NCBI GenBank assembly: GCA_027625915.1
Contig: JANTQA010000032.1
Location: 12,106,001-12,170,000, forward strand
Origin: Anaeramoeba flamelloides
Taxonomy: Eukaryota > Metamonada > Anaeramoebidae
DNA: 64,000 nucleotides
Reading direction: 5' to 3'
Shown here: one piece after another, positions 12,601 to 22,857 of the stretch
Layout: each line of letters opens with the position of its first letter
Position numbering within the stretch: position 1 is the first letter of the stretch
The notes under the pieces: model-generated
Seen by the model: the letters and a program-made list of their open reading frames with translations, nothing else
What the model was told of the DNA's origin: nothing
The model's database searches: none
Program-made: the position numbers and the translations under genes

Positions 12601-12635
12601 TTTGGTTGTTTATGGAACTTTTTTGTTTCTTTCAT
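4972..12635 (-). CDS. NADK: NAD kinase, three exons with two ~3 kb introns
   Basis: Phosphorylates NAD to NADP with ATP, the source of cellular NADP(H). Exons on the minus strand are 12635..11774, 8830..8678 and 5561..4972. Phase 1 at both junctions gives one continuous 534-aa frame. Residues 1-230 are a low-complexity leader with a Ser/Thr/Gly run at about 110-140. The kinase fold starts at SSKPKTVLIVKKP (233-245). Exon 2 carries the diagnostic GGDGT (304-308) and PPLLSFNMGSLGFL. Exon 3 carries RSRL, NEVVIDRGS (NE at 379-380), TGDGVMVTTPTGSTAY (406-421), a DG-x-K strand and SDSVSDWFSAISSILGW, ending in an acidic tail as in animal NADKs. The joined sequence around each junction matches family order (FKK-EEQK...GGDGT; LGFLASF-EFKKII). 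An in-frame TGA precedes the ATG. Intron 1 (8831-11773) and intron 2 (5562-8677) are packed with repeats. Confidence 0.93.
6634..6668. repeat. Poly-T run in NADK intron 2
   Basis: An uninterrupted run of about 35 T on the plus strand (A on the NADK coding strand). It is the longest of many homopolymers in the window and could be an old retrotransposon tail or simple slippage. Confidence 0.8.
7020..7400 (+). repeat. Hairpin chain H1 (in NADK intron 2)
   Basis: A chain of imperfect palindromes. The clearest is at about 7200-7262, where an arm ending AAATAAACAGAAAATTT is followed at once by its inverse AAATTTTCTGTTTATTT. The next, at 7327-7385, pairs TTTTCCAGAATT with an inverted partner before CTGGAAAATC. 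Spacers read GTTAG or TAACG. It runs directly into a LINE 3' fragment at about 7400. It shares units with 14976-15740, 49590-50480 and 59028-59375. Confidence 0.7.
7395..7645 (+). mobile_element. 5'-truncated LINE 3' end (family L1a), plus strand
   Basis: Encodes QAYENNRRIWISELKKI...LLSLVDNRLIFESLLKFL...RANKSD then a stop. It is co-linear with the better copy at 42938-43281 but lacks the zinc-knuckle cysteines, which lie upstream of the break. After the stop come a CTCCTCCTTTAAAAAATAAAA terminus and an A-rich tail, as expected for the 3' end of a non-LTR retrotransposon. It sits sense to plus, antisense to NADK. Confidence 0.75.
8455..8478. repeat. (AT)n microsatellite
   Basis: About twelve AT units in NADK intron 2. 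Confidence 0.85.
9253..10885 (+). repeat. Dispersed repeat A, copy 2, split by a retroelement
   Basis: Matches copy 1 (3460-4385) over 9253-9860 and again over 10427-10885. The 566-bp gap is a LINE-tail chimera flanked by a 15-bp duplication. A MITE-1 element then abuts the right end. Lies in NADK intron 1. Confidence 0.75.
9861..10426 (+). mobile_element. LINE-tail chimeric retroelement, copy with 15-bp target-site duplication
   Basis: Flanked by AATAATTTGTTAAAA at 9846-9860 and 10427-10441. The left part is a decayed reading frame (fragments resembling KHES...L.IK...KANQI and NIHDQLSN...SILGVILGVFN-stop), related to 26800-27375 and, inverted, 20077-20280. The right part (about 10335-10426) is the terminus of LINE family L1b: NNREIY..., then GAGTGTAATTTACACTTCTTC and a short AAT-type tail. 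The duplication and tail indicate insertion by target-primed reverse transcription. Confidence 0.75.
10886..11080. mobile_element. MITE-1 (Tc1/mariner-like fold-back), copy a
   Basis: 195 bp bounded by TA on both sides (10884-10885 and 11081-11082). The ends CAGTCAGTTCCACTTTTAAG and its inverse (...GAACTGACTG) continue inward as a long inverted repeat with the motif TTAAGGCACA, so nearly the whole element folds on itself. No coding capacity. The TA target and CAGT terminus are typical of Tc1/mariner-type elements. Confidence 0.88.
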
Positions 12636-13084
12636 ATGCCCATTTATTCAGATTGGAGTGGATCAACAAAAGTAAAGAAAATGAAAGTCAGAATTGTAAA
12701 CTCAAAAATGAGCTTTTTTCTCACACCGCACATACATTAGGTCGTTAGATTTTGCTATACACATTTTGAGATTTACTTTGAATAATTTTTTTCAATTTGA
12801 AATCTTGCAATTTTTACTTTTTTTCAACTTCAAGATTTTGGATTTTTTATTTGAAAAAATTTAATTGCAAAGTAAAATAATTCTAATAAAAGCAAATTCT
12901 GTTTTGCAGTATTTAATTTAGGAAATACTTTGGATCTTTACTCTGAAAGCATTGTAGCGTATTCTTATTACAATCGATTGAAATCTAAAAGAAACCATAT
13001 TTTCTTTTTCGTTAAACATACCAAAAAATCACAGACACAAATAATTAAAAGAAATCATCAAAGTCCTCAATTCCCAAAAGGAAA
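12636..13084. other. NADK upstream region
   Basis: Contains the in-frame TGA that fixes the NADK start. No other gene was seen. The promoter must lie here but no element can be named. Confidence 0.4.
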
Positions 13085-13199
13085 TTAATAATTTAAGCTT
13101 GTTTACAGAATTATTATTTTGGTATGTATTAATGATTTTGAAAATCTTTTTTTGGAAGGCTGAATAAAAATTTTGTCATATTTATTTTGTGACAAATAG
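13085..13199. mobile_element. MITE-3 right half (partial)
   Basis: Bases about 13085-13199 match the right half of MITE-3 copies at 30860, 32612 and 54211. The terminal arm reads TTTGGAAGGCTGAAT...GACAAATAG followed by TA. The left arm is missing. Confidence 0.6.
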
Positions 13200-14975
13200 T
13201 ATTCTCACCCAAAATTCTCTTTTTTTGATTTTACTTTTTTGTTTAAGGCTTACAGATCTTGAAATATATTAAAAAAACGGTTTTATTGTGTTTGTTTGTG
13301 GCCTCTTATTTTGGTTCTTAGCTGATCGATCTTCAACTTTAATAATGTTTTAATAGTGGTGCAAAAATGAATGTTTTTCAGAATGATTTTTTTATTCCCC
13401 AGAGATAATAGAGTATGTATTTTCATAAGGGTATTTTTAAATCCAATATACAAACACCTTTATCAACTTTTTTTGAAATGAGTTATCTTTTTCAAAATAA
13501 TTTTCCTCAGAAAAGATTCAGATTTTTTTGAAAATTTTTATTTCAAATTAGAAAAAAGAAAAATTAGAATAACATTTTTATTTTTAGGAAATCTCGCCTT
13601 TAATAATTTTTGGATGCTTAATTTGACAAAAAACTCGAAATTGTAATCTTATTTTAAAAATACAAGAAAAATAAATCAATATGGAATCCTTGAAGATCAT
13701 AAAAAAAATGATCATTTGCTGTTTTTGTAAATATTTATCAAATTTCAAGAAATTTAAATGATTTTTGAATATTATTTTCCAAATATTAAGGGTAAAAATA
13801 ACAAAATTTTATTATTTAAATTGATTTTTTTTGGAACAATTTATTCTTTTTTTTTTTTTAAAATTATTAATTTAAATCAATTTGAATTTTTTTTAAAAAA
13901 TATTGTTAAAAATTGAAATATAATAATCAAGTATAAAACAGGATATTAATCTATGTGTTATTAAAAACTCACTAAAATAATTAATTTTGTGTTATTAATA
14001 ATATATTTAAACATAATCAATTTTAAATGTATTGCTTTATTATTTGGGTTAAATTATCCAGGTTGTAAAAAAGTATTTTTTGGTGTATTTTTAATTTAAT
14101 CATTTGGAGGTTTTCCTGGTATTTTTTTTTTCATTCCAAAAATAAGAAAAAATTAATTTATACGTCTTTGAAAAAATAAAGTATATTTTTCTAAGATTAT
14201 AATGATATTTTAATTAATTTTAAATAATCTGAATTGGGCATATAATAGTTTTTTTTGAAAGTTGATTTTATTTTTTTATTTTTATAATGATGTGGTACAA
14301 TTTTTATTAAATTATTAGAGAAATTTGTAATTTAATTATTATGGTTTTTTATATTTGTAAAATAGTTTCCCAGATAATAAAAGTTTTTATTTTTCAATGA
14401 AAAATTTTTTTTTTATAATTTCAATAAAAACTCTATTTCAAAATCATTAGTGTCTTAACATTTGAATTTTGAAAATAAATATTTGTATATATTGAAGTTA
14501 TTTATTATAATAAAAAAAAGCTATTTTAGTATTCAATTATATATTATAAATTTTTTTTTTCATATAAAAATAAAATAAATAAAATTAATAAATAAAAATA
14601 AATAAAAATTGCGATATTTACTAGGAAATTTAGTTTATTTTGGATATTGAAATTTTTCCAATATAAGAAAAAATAGATTAAATTTTTATATAAGATAATT
14701 TATTTTGGAAAATAGGATTAAAGATGAGTTTGGTGGTGCTGTAATCTACTTTTACCCTGATTATCAATTCCAAGTTGTGGGGGTTAGTTTGAATTTGTTA
14801 TTAGATTTATTGTTGTGAAACAAATACCTGATATTAAAAAAATCACTTTTGATATTTTTAATAGTGAATATAAGGAAAATGCGTGTGTTATTTCTTTTAT
14901 TTAAAATCAAATCCTTTTTTTTTTTATAAATAAAAATTTTATGAATTTTTTTTTTATTTATTTTGAAAAGTATAA
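13200..14975. other. Gene-poor, extremely A+T-rich stretch
   Basis: Long runs of A, T and AAT. Apart from the short exon-like island near 14716-14800 I see nothing that can be supported as a gene or a defined repeat. Confidence 0.4.
14716..14818 (+). other. Orphan exon-like island
   Basis: An AG (…AATAG) is followed by an open stretch reading IKDEFGGAVIYFYPDYQFQVVG, then GGTTAG as a possible donor. If unspliced it runs to a TGA. Its composition is clearly less A+T-biased than its surroundings. I do not recognise the product. It could be an isolated exon, a gene relic or chance. Confidence 0.25.
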
Positions 14976-15740
14976 ATTAATTTCCTCTTACAACCGTTAG
15001 GTTTTTTTTTTAATTTCAGAAATAAACAAAAAATATATTTAATTTTCTGTTTATTTGTTAAATGAAGAAAACTCCCTTTAATTTTTCCAGAATTTCAAAG
15101 AATTGACAAAATTATATGATTTTTCTCTATTTCTTTTGAATTCTGGAAAACATCTGTTAGCTTTTTTTAATTTGAGAAATAAAAATTCAAAAATTTTCTT
15201 TTAATTTCTTAAATTAAAAAACAGCGCCGTTAGGTTTTCTTGAGTTTTCTTTTTATTTCGAAAATCGATAGATTTTCGTTGGGTTTTTTTTTACTTTTTG
15301 AAGTAAACTGAAATTTTATTACAGTCAGTTTCACTTTTAAGGTACAAACTTTAACGAAATTTAAGGCACAAAAAAATCTCAAATTAAGGCACAAAATTTG
15401 TAATTTTTTTTTACAATTTATTTTTACTAGAATTTGAATTTTGTGCCTTAATTTGAGATTTTTTTGTGCCTTAAATTTCATTGATAGTTTGTGCCTTAAA
15501 AGTGAAACTGACTGTAAAATTTTCTGTTTATTTCAAAAGGTAAACAAACCTAGAACACTTTACAAATAAAAACAGAAAACCTCATAAAACCACTGTTAGG
15601 TTTTTTTGACCTTTTGAAATTAAAAAAAAACCTAGAACACTTCACATATAAAATAGAAAAACTCAAAAAAAAAAACATCAAACACTTAACAAATAAAATA
15701 GAAAACATCAAGAAAACCTGACACTCTATGGCACTTTCAG
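14976..15740 (-). repeat. Hairpin chain H2 (inverted orientation)
   Basis: Begins on the plus strand with TTAATTTCCTCTTACAACCG, the inverse of the 3' border of chain H3 at about 50460-50485. It continues through successive inverted repeats separated by CGTTAGG: an arm near 15060-15155 around an AGAATT core, an arm near 15160-15225, and one near 15270-15600. That last hairpin is interrupted in its loop by MITE-1 copy b. On the minus strand a LINE fragment enters the chain at about 15740. Confidence 0.7.
15322..15514. mobile_element. MITE-1, copy b, inserted in the loop of a hairpin
   Basis: 193 bp with CAGTCAGTTTCACTTTTAAG ends and TA target duplication (15320-15321 and 15515-15516). The flanks ...AAATTTTAT and AAAATTTTCTG are the two arms of a hairpin unit that is uninterrupted at about 7227-7245, so the empty site exists elsewhere in the window. 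Confidence 0.88.
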
Positions 15741-15865
15741 CACTCCACGACAACTCTAAATTTTTATTTAGAAATTTTAATAAAGACTCGAAAATTAGTC
15801 TATTATCCACTAACCTAATGACAAAATGAATAATGAATCTTTATATTGAATATTATCAAAGATAT
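15740..15865 (-). mobile_element. LINE fragment (family L1a) joined to hairpin chain
   Basis: The minus strand encodes VDNRLIFESLLKFLNKNL, identical in order to the 7.5 kb copy. It then diverges into SWSAESAIECQ, whose DNA carries a GGAGTGCT/AGAGTGTC header, and enters hairpin chain H2. Confidence 0.65.
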
Positions 15866-15957
15866 TATTCTTATTATTATTGTTTATTTGTATTAACTCT
15901 TTTTTACAAAATTTTCGATTTTTTTCTTATAATGGTCAATTTTATAAAAAAAAGTTA

Positions 15958-16152
15958 CAGTCAGTTCCACTTTTAAGGCACAAACTTTCAACTAAATTTA
16001 AGGCACAATAAAATCTCAAATTAAGGCACAAAATTTGTAATTTTTTTTTACAATTTATTTTTACTAGAATTTGAATTTTGTGCTTTAATTTGAGATTTTT
16101 TTTGTGCCTTAAATTTCGTTGATAGTTTGTTCCTTAAAAGTGAAACTGACTG
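15958..16152. mobile_element. MITE-1, copy c
   Basis: 195 bp, TA on both sides (15956-15957 and 16153-16154), the same CAGTCAGTTCCACTTTTAAG termini and internal TTAAGGCACA inverted repeats as copies a and b. It is very close to copy b in sequence. Confidence 0.88.
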
Positions 16153-16764
16153 TAACTGTATTTTTAATAAACAATAGAATAAATTTCAAAAACAACAATT
16201 AAAAACAAAAAAACACTCTTTTAAAAAAAAAAAACAACAATTATTTACAAAAACAATACAAACATTTTTCAAAAACACAAATTAAAAACCAAACACGGAT
16301 TATTTAACATACTGTACAATGATAAATTCCCTCAAATGTTTTTTTATAAACAACTTCCAGAAAAATTCTTTCTTGTTTAATTATGGTTTGAAGGGTAAAG
16401 TTCTGTTTTAAAAAAGGTATCGCAAAATATTGAAAAAAAGTTCCAATAACAACGAATAAGATATAAATAGGGAATTTTTTCGATTTCTTTTTAAAAATAA
16501 AGAAATTCTAAATGTCTCTTATTCAACTACAAAGTTTTTTAATGAGAGAGGTGTCACTTGAATTCGAACTACGAACGACTTCTTAACCTGACGGTTTTGT
16601 GGTAAAAAATGTTAGTGGCTTCGTTTGAAAAAAAAAAATAAATACCAAATCGAATTTTAGACAAGATCCCTTTTCAGTTCTTTTTGTTTAAAACCAATCC
16701 AAACAAAGGTTTTTCAAAATAATATGATGAAATTCCAAATTCATTTTTTTAAATTGTAGTTGTC
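16153..16764. other. Intergenic, A+T-rich
   Basis: Contains poly-A tracts and a tRNA-like string near 16551-16625 that does not fold into a cloverleaf. No gene is supported. Confidence 0.4.
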
Positions 16765-16869
16765 ATGAAATTATTAACATATATTGAGATAATGATAATA
16801 ATTGAAGTGACTTACATTGCTTTTGTGAACGTTTGGTTTTGGAAACGTCGAAATATACAACCTATCAAA
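16765..16869 (+). other. Possible isolated exon: one membrane span followed by a basic stretch
   Basis: 35 codons from an ATG, ending exactly at AAA|GTATGA. The product has one hydrophobic span and then WFWKRRNIQPIK. The layout (membrane span, aromatic residues, KRR, then IK at the splice site) resembles the end of the first span in 7TM-RGS receptors of amoebae. The RGS gene at 24.6 kb lacks its first spans, so this could be its upstream exon. About 7.7 kb of repeats separates them and no linking exon was found. A TAG acceptor (ATTGTAG) precedes it, so it could also be internal. Confidence 0.25.
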
Positions 16870-17878
16870 GTATGATTTTTCCTTTTTTCTTTTAATTTTC
16901 TTTTGTTTTTTTTTCGCCTCAAACATCCCAATCAGATCGACAAAAAATTATAAAAAAAAAAAAACTTTTCTTGTTAGTCAAATGGTTGAGCCTACAAGAA
17001 ATAATTTTGTCACAAAACAAACAATTGTCATTAGTTCTCTTCCAAAACAGTTACCCCATCACCACACACTTTAGATATTTTGAGAATTATTGATAATTTT
17101 TTTGACCCAACTATTACAACCCATTACCAAAAGTTTTTTGCAATTTTTTATGTTCGTATTTTGTTGTTGCAAAATTTTCTTTTCGTTTTTTATTCAACAA
17201 TAATCTATCGTATATGGCCATTTTAAAAATGTGATTACTCAAAGTTTTAAAAAGTGTTGAGCAAAATTTTCAAAATTATGTTACAAAAAAGGGTTGAAGA
17301 AATCTTTAGTGAGACTTTGAAGTCTTTGCTTTCTGAAAAGAACTTTGCCAAAAAGTTTATACAATAAAAAAAAATTTGAGAGGAATGTATCACTATATAT
17401 AGCAACCTCTACCAAGTCCCTTTTCACAACACGGCACAAGCACTAAAACTTCAAACAGATTTTGATTTTATTTTCTTTTCAAAGTTGAACACTCAACTTA
17501 TCTTTTTAAAATGGAATTGTGTGGTGTGCTACTACATGTTATTAGATTTGTTGAGAGTTTTCTGAATTTATTCGGTTTTGTGAGAAAATGAAAAATACTG
17601 GAATTACAATTGTTTCAATAACCCGTGTTGACTTTTGTAAATTTTTTTTTCCGACTTTAACTGTTGTTTTCCAAATTTTGTTATTAAAATTTTTGTTCAA
17701 AAAAATGTTTGAATATTGTTTTATTGGGTTTTTATTTGTTGTAGAAAATGAAAATCTTTCAAGAGTATGTTGTTTTTACAAAACGAAGTCTATCTTGAAA
17801 ATAATACTTACATTTTCACATAAATAGATGAAAATATATTTATTTAAAGATCCTCAAAAAATATTTTTTCTTCTTTAA
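16870..17878. other. Intergenic, moderately A+T-rich
   Basis: Contains a TATATATAG string near 17393 and a 79-codon open frame at 17588-17827 that is Phe/Leu-rich and unrecognised. No gene is supported. Confidence 0.35.
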
Positions 17879-18625
17879 GGGATTAGCGTCACCCTAGATT
17901 TCCCCATAATCAAAGTATGTTGTAATTGTGTGTAAATGATATTAGCGCACCATGGCTCAAATAGCTCTAAAAAATCTATTATAAATCTTATTGCACAATA
18001 AATTATTACATTTTTTACTAATGATCACAATTAAAAAATTTCAATTTGAAATTATTTTTTTTAATTCCTTTTCCAAATCTAAAAATAGAAACCCAAAGTA
18101 CAGTATTCTGGTATTTAACTATTTAGATTTAGAACTTCCAAAAGTAACTATTTTTATAATTTTTGAATTTCAAAGATTAACTCAATAATCATCAACATAA
18201 AAGCACAAAGACTGATTTTTTTTGTTTGCTTTTTTTAAATATTCTTGTATCATCAATATATTTGCATGATTTGAGAAATAATTTGTCAAAAAAATTTATT
18301 GGTTAATTATTTAATTTTAAAAAAAAAACGAATTTTTTAGTAACTAATCTACATTTCGTCACAAATTTAAGAAAGTAATTTTGTAACTTTGTAGTCAGAA
18401 TATTGATAATTCAACCTTTAAATTTATGGCGAAATGCAGATTTTATTCGGAAATTGCTGGGTTTTTTACTAATACATAGATCATTTTTAATTGATGAGAT
18501 CAACAAATATTACTACTTGACTAATCGATTGTTTAGAGACATTTTGAACCATATAGCACGAATGTGGTTACCTCCAATAACAACATACTTTGATCCTAGG
18601 CATCTCCTTGGTAGATGCTAATCCC
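17879..18625. mobile_element. 747-bp element with TTAA target duplication (piggyBac-like signature)
   Basis: TTAA at 17875-17878 and again at 18626-18629 flank inverted ends GGGATTAGC...GCTAATCCC. The match continues imperfectly (GGGATTAGCGTCACC against GGGATTAGCATCTACC). A 4-bp TTAA duplication is the hallmark of piggyBac-type transposons. No transposase is visible. A 72-codon open frame (18403-18621) runs into the right end and is unrecognised. A single copy in the window, so the call rests on the TIR plus TTAA. Confidence 0.6.
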
Positions 18626-20076
18626 TTAATTGAATGAAAATCTGAAAGATCTTTTTGTTACCAATGAGATTGAAATTTTTAAAGATCTAATTCTCTCTCA
18701 TTATTAAACTTTTTGAAATAGTATTTATTTTTAAATGATTGTGCCAATACTCTTGTTGAATATTTTTAAAGGGTATATTATTAAATTTCAAATTTGGTCA
18801 AATTGAAATTTTTATATTTTTGAAGAGTTTCTTGTTTATTATTATTGGTATGAAAGTTTATAAAGTTTTTTATAATTGTTGGAGGAAAAATCAAAAAGAT
18901 TATTTTGTGATTGGAAGTATTTTATTACTTAAATTGTTGAAAATCCAAAATCTTGAAATCATCAATACTAAATATTTTTAAAAAGTTGTTCAAAACCCAA
19001 TTCTAACCATCAAAGTTAAGTGGGAATTATTTTTCCCTTAATACAAGTTGGAAAAGTCTAATTGGTTTCTTAATTATTATTTTTTTTTTTTTAATTAAAG
19101 CCGAAATTTCCTAAAATACCACCCAAACCACCCAAACCTATTATAGAATACTCTAGCCTACCCTAACAAGATAATAACCAAAACACCACTTGATTTATTT
19201 CTCTCTTTTTCATTTTTCTTTTCTTTTTTTTTAATAACATTTCTTTTGAATAAAATAGTCACGTTCCAAGATAATAGCGATATCTCAAAGCGTTATTGGA
19301 GTATTATATATAATTATTTATTATCTTTACATTTTATATCATGGTGAATTAGATTGTCTTCTATTTTGGGTTATCCATACAATATATCCGAATATGTTTT
19401 TTATACATTATATAATTAGATCCTATCGATTATATTTTATTTTTAAACTGAATAAGTAAGTATCATTAAAATCTATCAATTTTTTTTATTTATTGATTTT
19501 TTCTTTGTCAAAAACTTAAAAATATCCCAACTATGTATTTCAAACTTTTATAGTTTCATTTTCCATTCTTTTCCTTAATGAGTAAAATATCATCACAATC
19601 AACTTTTTAAGAAGATGAATAACTTTGTATCGAAAATTATATCTGAATCCATGTTCTTTGTTAATATATTTGAATGGAATATTCATCTTTATTATAAATT
19701 GAAAATTTACATTTTATTTGATATTATAAAAAATTTTTAATACTTTTACAAGATCTATTTATTAATAAATATTTATTAAAAGATCCCTTACAAAAATTGA
19801 TTTTTAAATGAATTCAAAAATTAGATTTATCATTTATTTAAGAAGGATAAATTAAACTTTAGAGGCCCTTATAGTTAAATTTCGAGAAGGAAATATTAGT
19901 GATAAATCATAGATATCATGGTAATTCATAGGAAAGGATACAATTATATTATTTTTATGATTAAAAACGAAAATTTACAAAGAATAAAAAAAAAAAGAAA
20001 AAAAAAAAAAATAAGTTTTAGAGGGATTTATAATCAAGCAATAGTTAAAAAACGAAATAAAACCCAATAAGATTTT
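18626..20076. other. Gene-poor, A+T-rich stretch
   Basis: No coding signal. A short C-rich patch near 19105-19190 (repeated ACC and CCAAACC) stands out from its surroundings but is unexplained. Confidence 0.4.
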
Positions 20077-20440
20077 TTAATTAAGTACACCCAAAATAAC
20101 AGTCAGAATACGATAGGTTTGATTAACATTATTTGACAGTTGGCCATGAATGTTCATTTTGGGGAGGGCGTAGTTGTTTAACTTTTTTCTGTTTTTGATC
20201 TGATTTGCTTTAACCCTTGATAATTTTTTGTCTTTGCTTTCTCTTTTCTTGTTCCCCAATTATCTTTATTATCGAGTCTATGTTTTTGATTTTTCACCAT
20301 AAAAATAATTTTGGTATATATCTCTTCCTATTAATAACCGTGAACTCTATGATTGTACGTTTATATTTCCTTTCATAAATTCGAGTATAAAGAAATATAG
20401 AGTGTAATTTCCACTTCTTCAATAACAATAAAATAACTTT
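20077..20440. mobile_element. LINE-tail chimeric retroelement with inverted 5' part
   Basis: The minus strand of 20077-20259 encodes KANQIKNRKKLNN...IHGQLSNNVNQTY...ILTVILGVLN-stop, the longest open copy of the frame carried by the 9.9 and 26.9 kb elements. The adjoining 20290-20440 carries the LINE L1b tail (GAGTGTAATTTCCACTTCTTC) on the plus strand. In the other two copies frame and tail have the same orientation, so here the 5' segment is inverted, as produced by twin priming during LINE integration. Confidence 0.55.
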
Positions 20441-20650
20441 TTTTTATTTCAAACTTTTATTTTAGGTAACTTTTTATATTAAGGAACTTTCGTTTGGTTT
20501 GTTTTAAAGATTTTACATAATGAAAATAAATGAAATTGAATCTTTTGTTCAAAATTAAAATATTTTGTTCAATTATATATCCCATGGTTTAAAATGAATA
20601 ATTGAAAATTAAGTATCCTGAGAGAGGAAAATTTGATAAGAAATTATAGA

Positions 20651-21871
20651 TTAAGGCATTTCCAAAAAAGTGAGGTATTTTTTTTTTTACACATTCAAGA
20701 ATATTCTCTTTGCTAATAGTTTGATCCGTAAATTGGTAATATAAAATTAAAAGAAATCTTAATACCAGTATAATCAGTACCAATTGTATTTGTTTCAAAA
20801 TATGTTCAATCAAACTATTTCCAAAAAATGAAAAAAAAAAAAATTTACTTTTTTTGTAGAAAACAATGAACCACCAATTTCAATAAAAAACTGGAAATAT
20901 GGAAAAGGTAAAAATGATTTTTTAAACAATCAAATACAGTTATATGTTTTCAATTCTATTTAAAAGTTTTTTTGAGATTAAACAAGTTATGAAAATGAAT
21001 TTTTTGAACCAATAAAATACAGTAAACAAGTTTTTTCATTCTCTGGTAAAATTTATCAAGATTAAACTTTTTCTGAAAAAACTTTTTTATGATTTAAACG
21101 AGAATAGCAACATCCAACTTTCTCCTTCAAAAATATCAAATAAAATTAATAAACTATTTTTTAAATAAAAGAGCACAGAAATTTTCAAGAATTATTCATA
21201 ATTGAATCAAATTAATTGTAGTATCATTCTAAAATATAAGAAACTCTTTAAAACATTAAAAAAAAACACTCAATTAAAAACTTTAATAACTCATTAAAAC
21301 AAAACAATAAAAATTAAAATTCAATATTTTAAAAATTGGTGTGTCCTTTTAGTTGAAATGAGAAATCTCGTTTTGTAAATTGTAAAGAAAAAAAATTATA
21401 AAATCAATAAAAACATTTGAACATGGTGAATTGGGAAAAAGTTACTTTATCTTTTTATTGATAACTCTTTACAAGTCAAACTTTTGTTCTTTAAAGTCTC
21501 ATTTTCAAGATAAAGCCCCAATTCATCTGAGTATTTTGTTGGAATTGTTCTTTTTTCTTTATTTTCTCTTTTCTTTGTTCCATGCATCAATCCAATATCC
21601 TGGTCTTTCTTAATTCCTATATCTAGCATATTCGAAATCAAAATTGAAACTCATTCCATTTTTATACACTGTCAGATTATTTCCAAATTGGTTTCTTCTT
21701 ATCTTGCTTTTTCATTTTCCAACTGTTCAATATCCATAAATAAAAAAACAAAAAATGAAAAAATGAATAATTAAAATGAAAATCACCAATAATTAATTAT
21801 CTTATTAACAATCAAATTCAATGGTATTGGTGATTTGAGAGGTGTGCTCTTTTGTTTGAAAAAGAGTTTAG
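20651..21871. mobile_element. 1.2-kb dispersed repeat DR, copy 1 (possible Tc1-like relic)
   Basis: Matches 35646-36915 in the same orientation from TTAAGG(C/T)ATTTCCAAAAAAG to AGAGGTGTGC. Several blocks of more than 100 bp are nearly identical. On the minus strand (21447-21641) a frame reads KYSDELGLYLENETLKN then KSLTCKELS. The pattern (short helix, N-x-x-L-T-x-x-E-L) resembles the second helix-turn-helix of Tc1/mariner transposases; this is inference. The frame is broken downstream. Confidence 0.6.
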
Positions 21872-22857
21872 ATCAAAAACTTTCAAATCTGTTATTAAAG
21901 TAAACCATTTTCCAGTCAAAGGGGCCCAGCTGTGATGAGTTAATTATATGTGTTTAAAGGTTTGAATTGATATTAGAAGATTAAATATTTATTTTGGAAA
22001 ATTTTAATATTGAAATCATTTTTTTATATTTTTTTCGGTTTTTTTTTTTTTTGATTTTTATTTTGAAACGCCATTCAGTTTCAAAATTTTTTTTGTAAAA
22101 TTGTAAGATCAATAGCCACTTGGTAAAAACGTGTTATTCTAATGTTATTGATAAATTGTAAAGATTGTTGAGAAATCATATTGATTTCTATTACAATTCT
22201 ATTCGATCTTTGATCTTGATATTTGATTAATAAATGTGAAAAATTTTCACTTCATTTTCATTCCCTTTTTCAAATAGTGACCACAAAAAACCAACAAACT
22301 TCGTTTGGGGGCTTGATTTCTCAAAGAAAAGTAAAAATGATTGTAGAGAAATGATATTGATTTCTATTAGGAATTTTATTGAGATCTTCAATTGAAGATC
22401 AAAATGAACATTGTTGTTTTTCTCAATTTTGCCGTAAGAATTTGAGTTTTTCAATTTTTAAGAAAATATATTTATTTTTTGAGTTTTACTTTATACAGAA
22501 TATCAACTATTCTTTGATATTTATTATTCGGTTTATTTCTTATTTGTTCTTTTTAGGGTTAATTATAAAAAATAATTGAAATTTGAAAAAAATGTTAGGG
22601 ACCACTTTGACCGAAACAAAGTTTGCTATTTATCTTCTCTTTCTCTTTTTCTTGTCTTTGTTTAGGAAAATATCAAATAAAATCGAGATAGGAATTTTTA
22701 AAAGACTTGATTAAATATGATATGAATAAACAAATTGTATTGACATTAGGGCTTAATAAAGGATTAATAACAGTTTTGTATATTTAAAGATTTTTATTAG
22801 AATTGGGCTTAATCAAGATATTTTATAATAAATTTCCCAACTTTGTTTGGGTGTTTG
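21872..22857. repeat. Mosaic of short repeats
   Basis: Bases 22160-22215 and 22341-22395 are direct repeats of one another (ATTGATTTCTATTA core). The segment 22380-22450 is related in inverse to 38690-38760. The segment 22655-22838 resembles 35996-36215 inside DR copy 2. No gene is supported. Confidence 0.45.

Noticed and set aside
16545..16640. Minus-strand string with a T-loop-like GTTCGAATTC and tRNA-like length
   Set aside because: The acceptor, T and anticodon stems do not pair well in any register I tried, so it is at best a tRNA-like relic.
22379..22579. 66-codon hydrophobic frame considered as a missing span of the RGS receptor
   Set aside because: Its first part is a repeat shared in inverse with 38.69-38.76 kb, and the span shows no receptor motif or usable splice phase.
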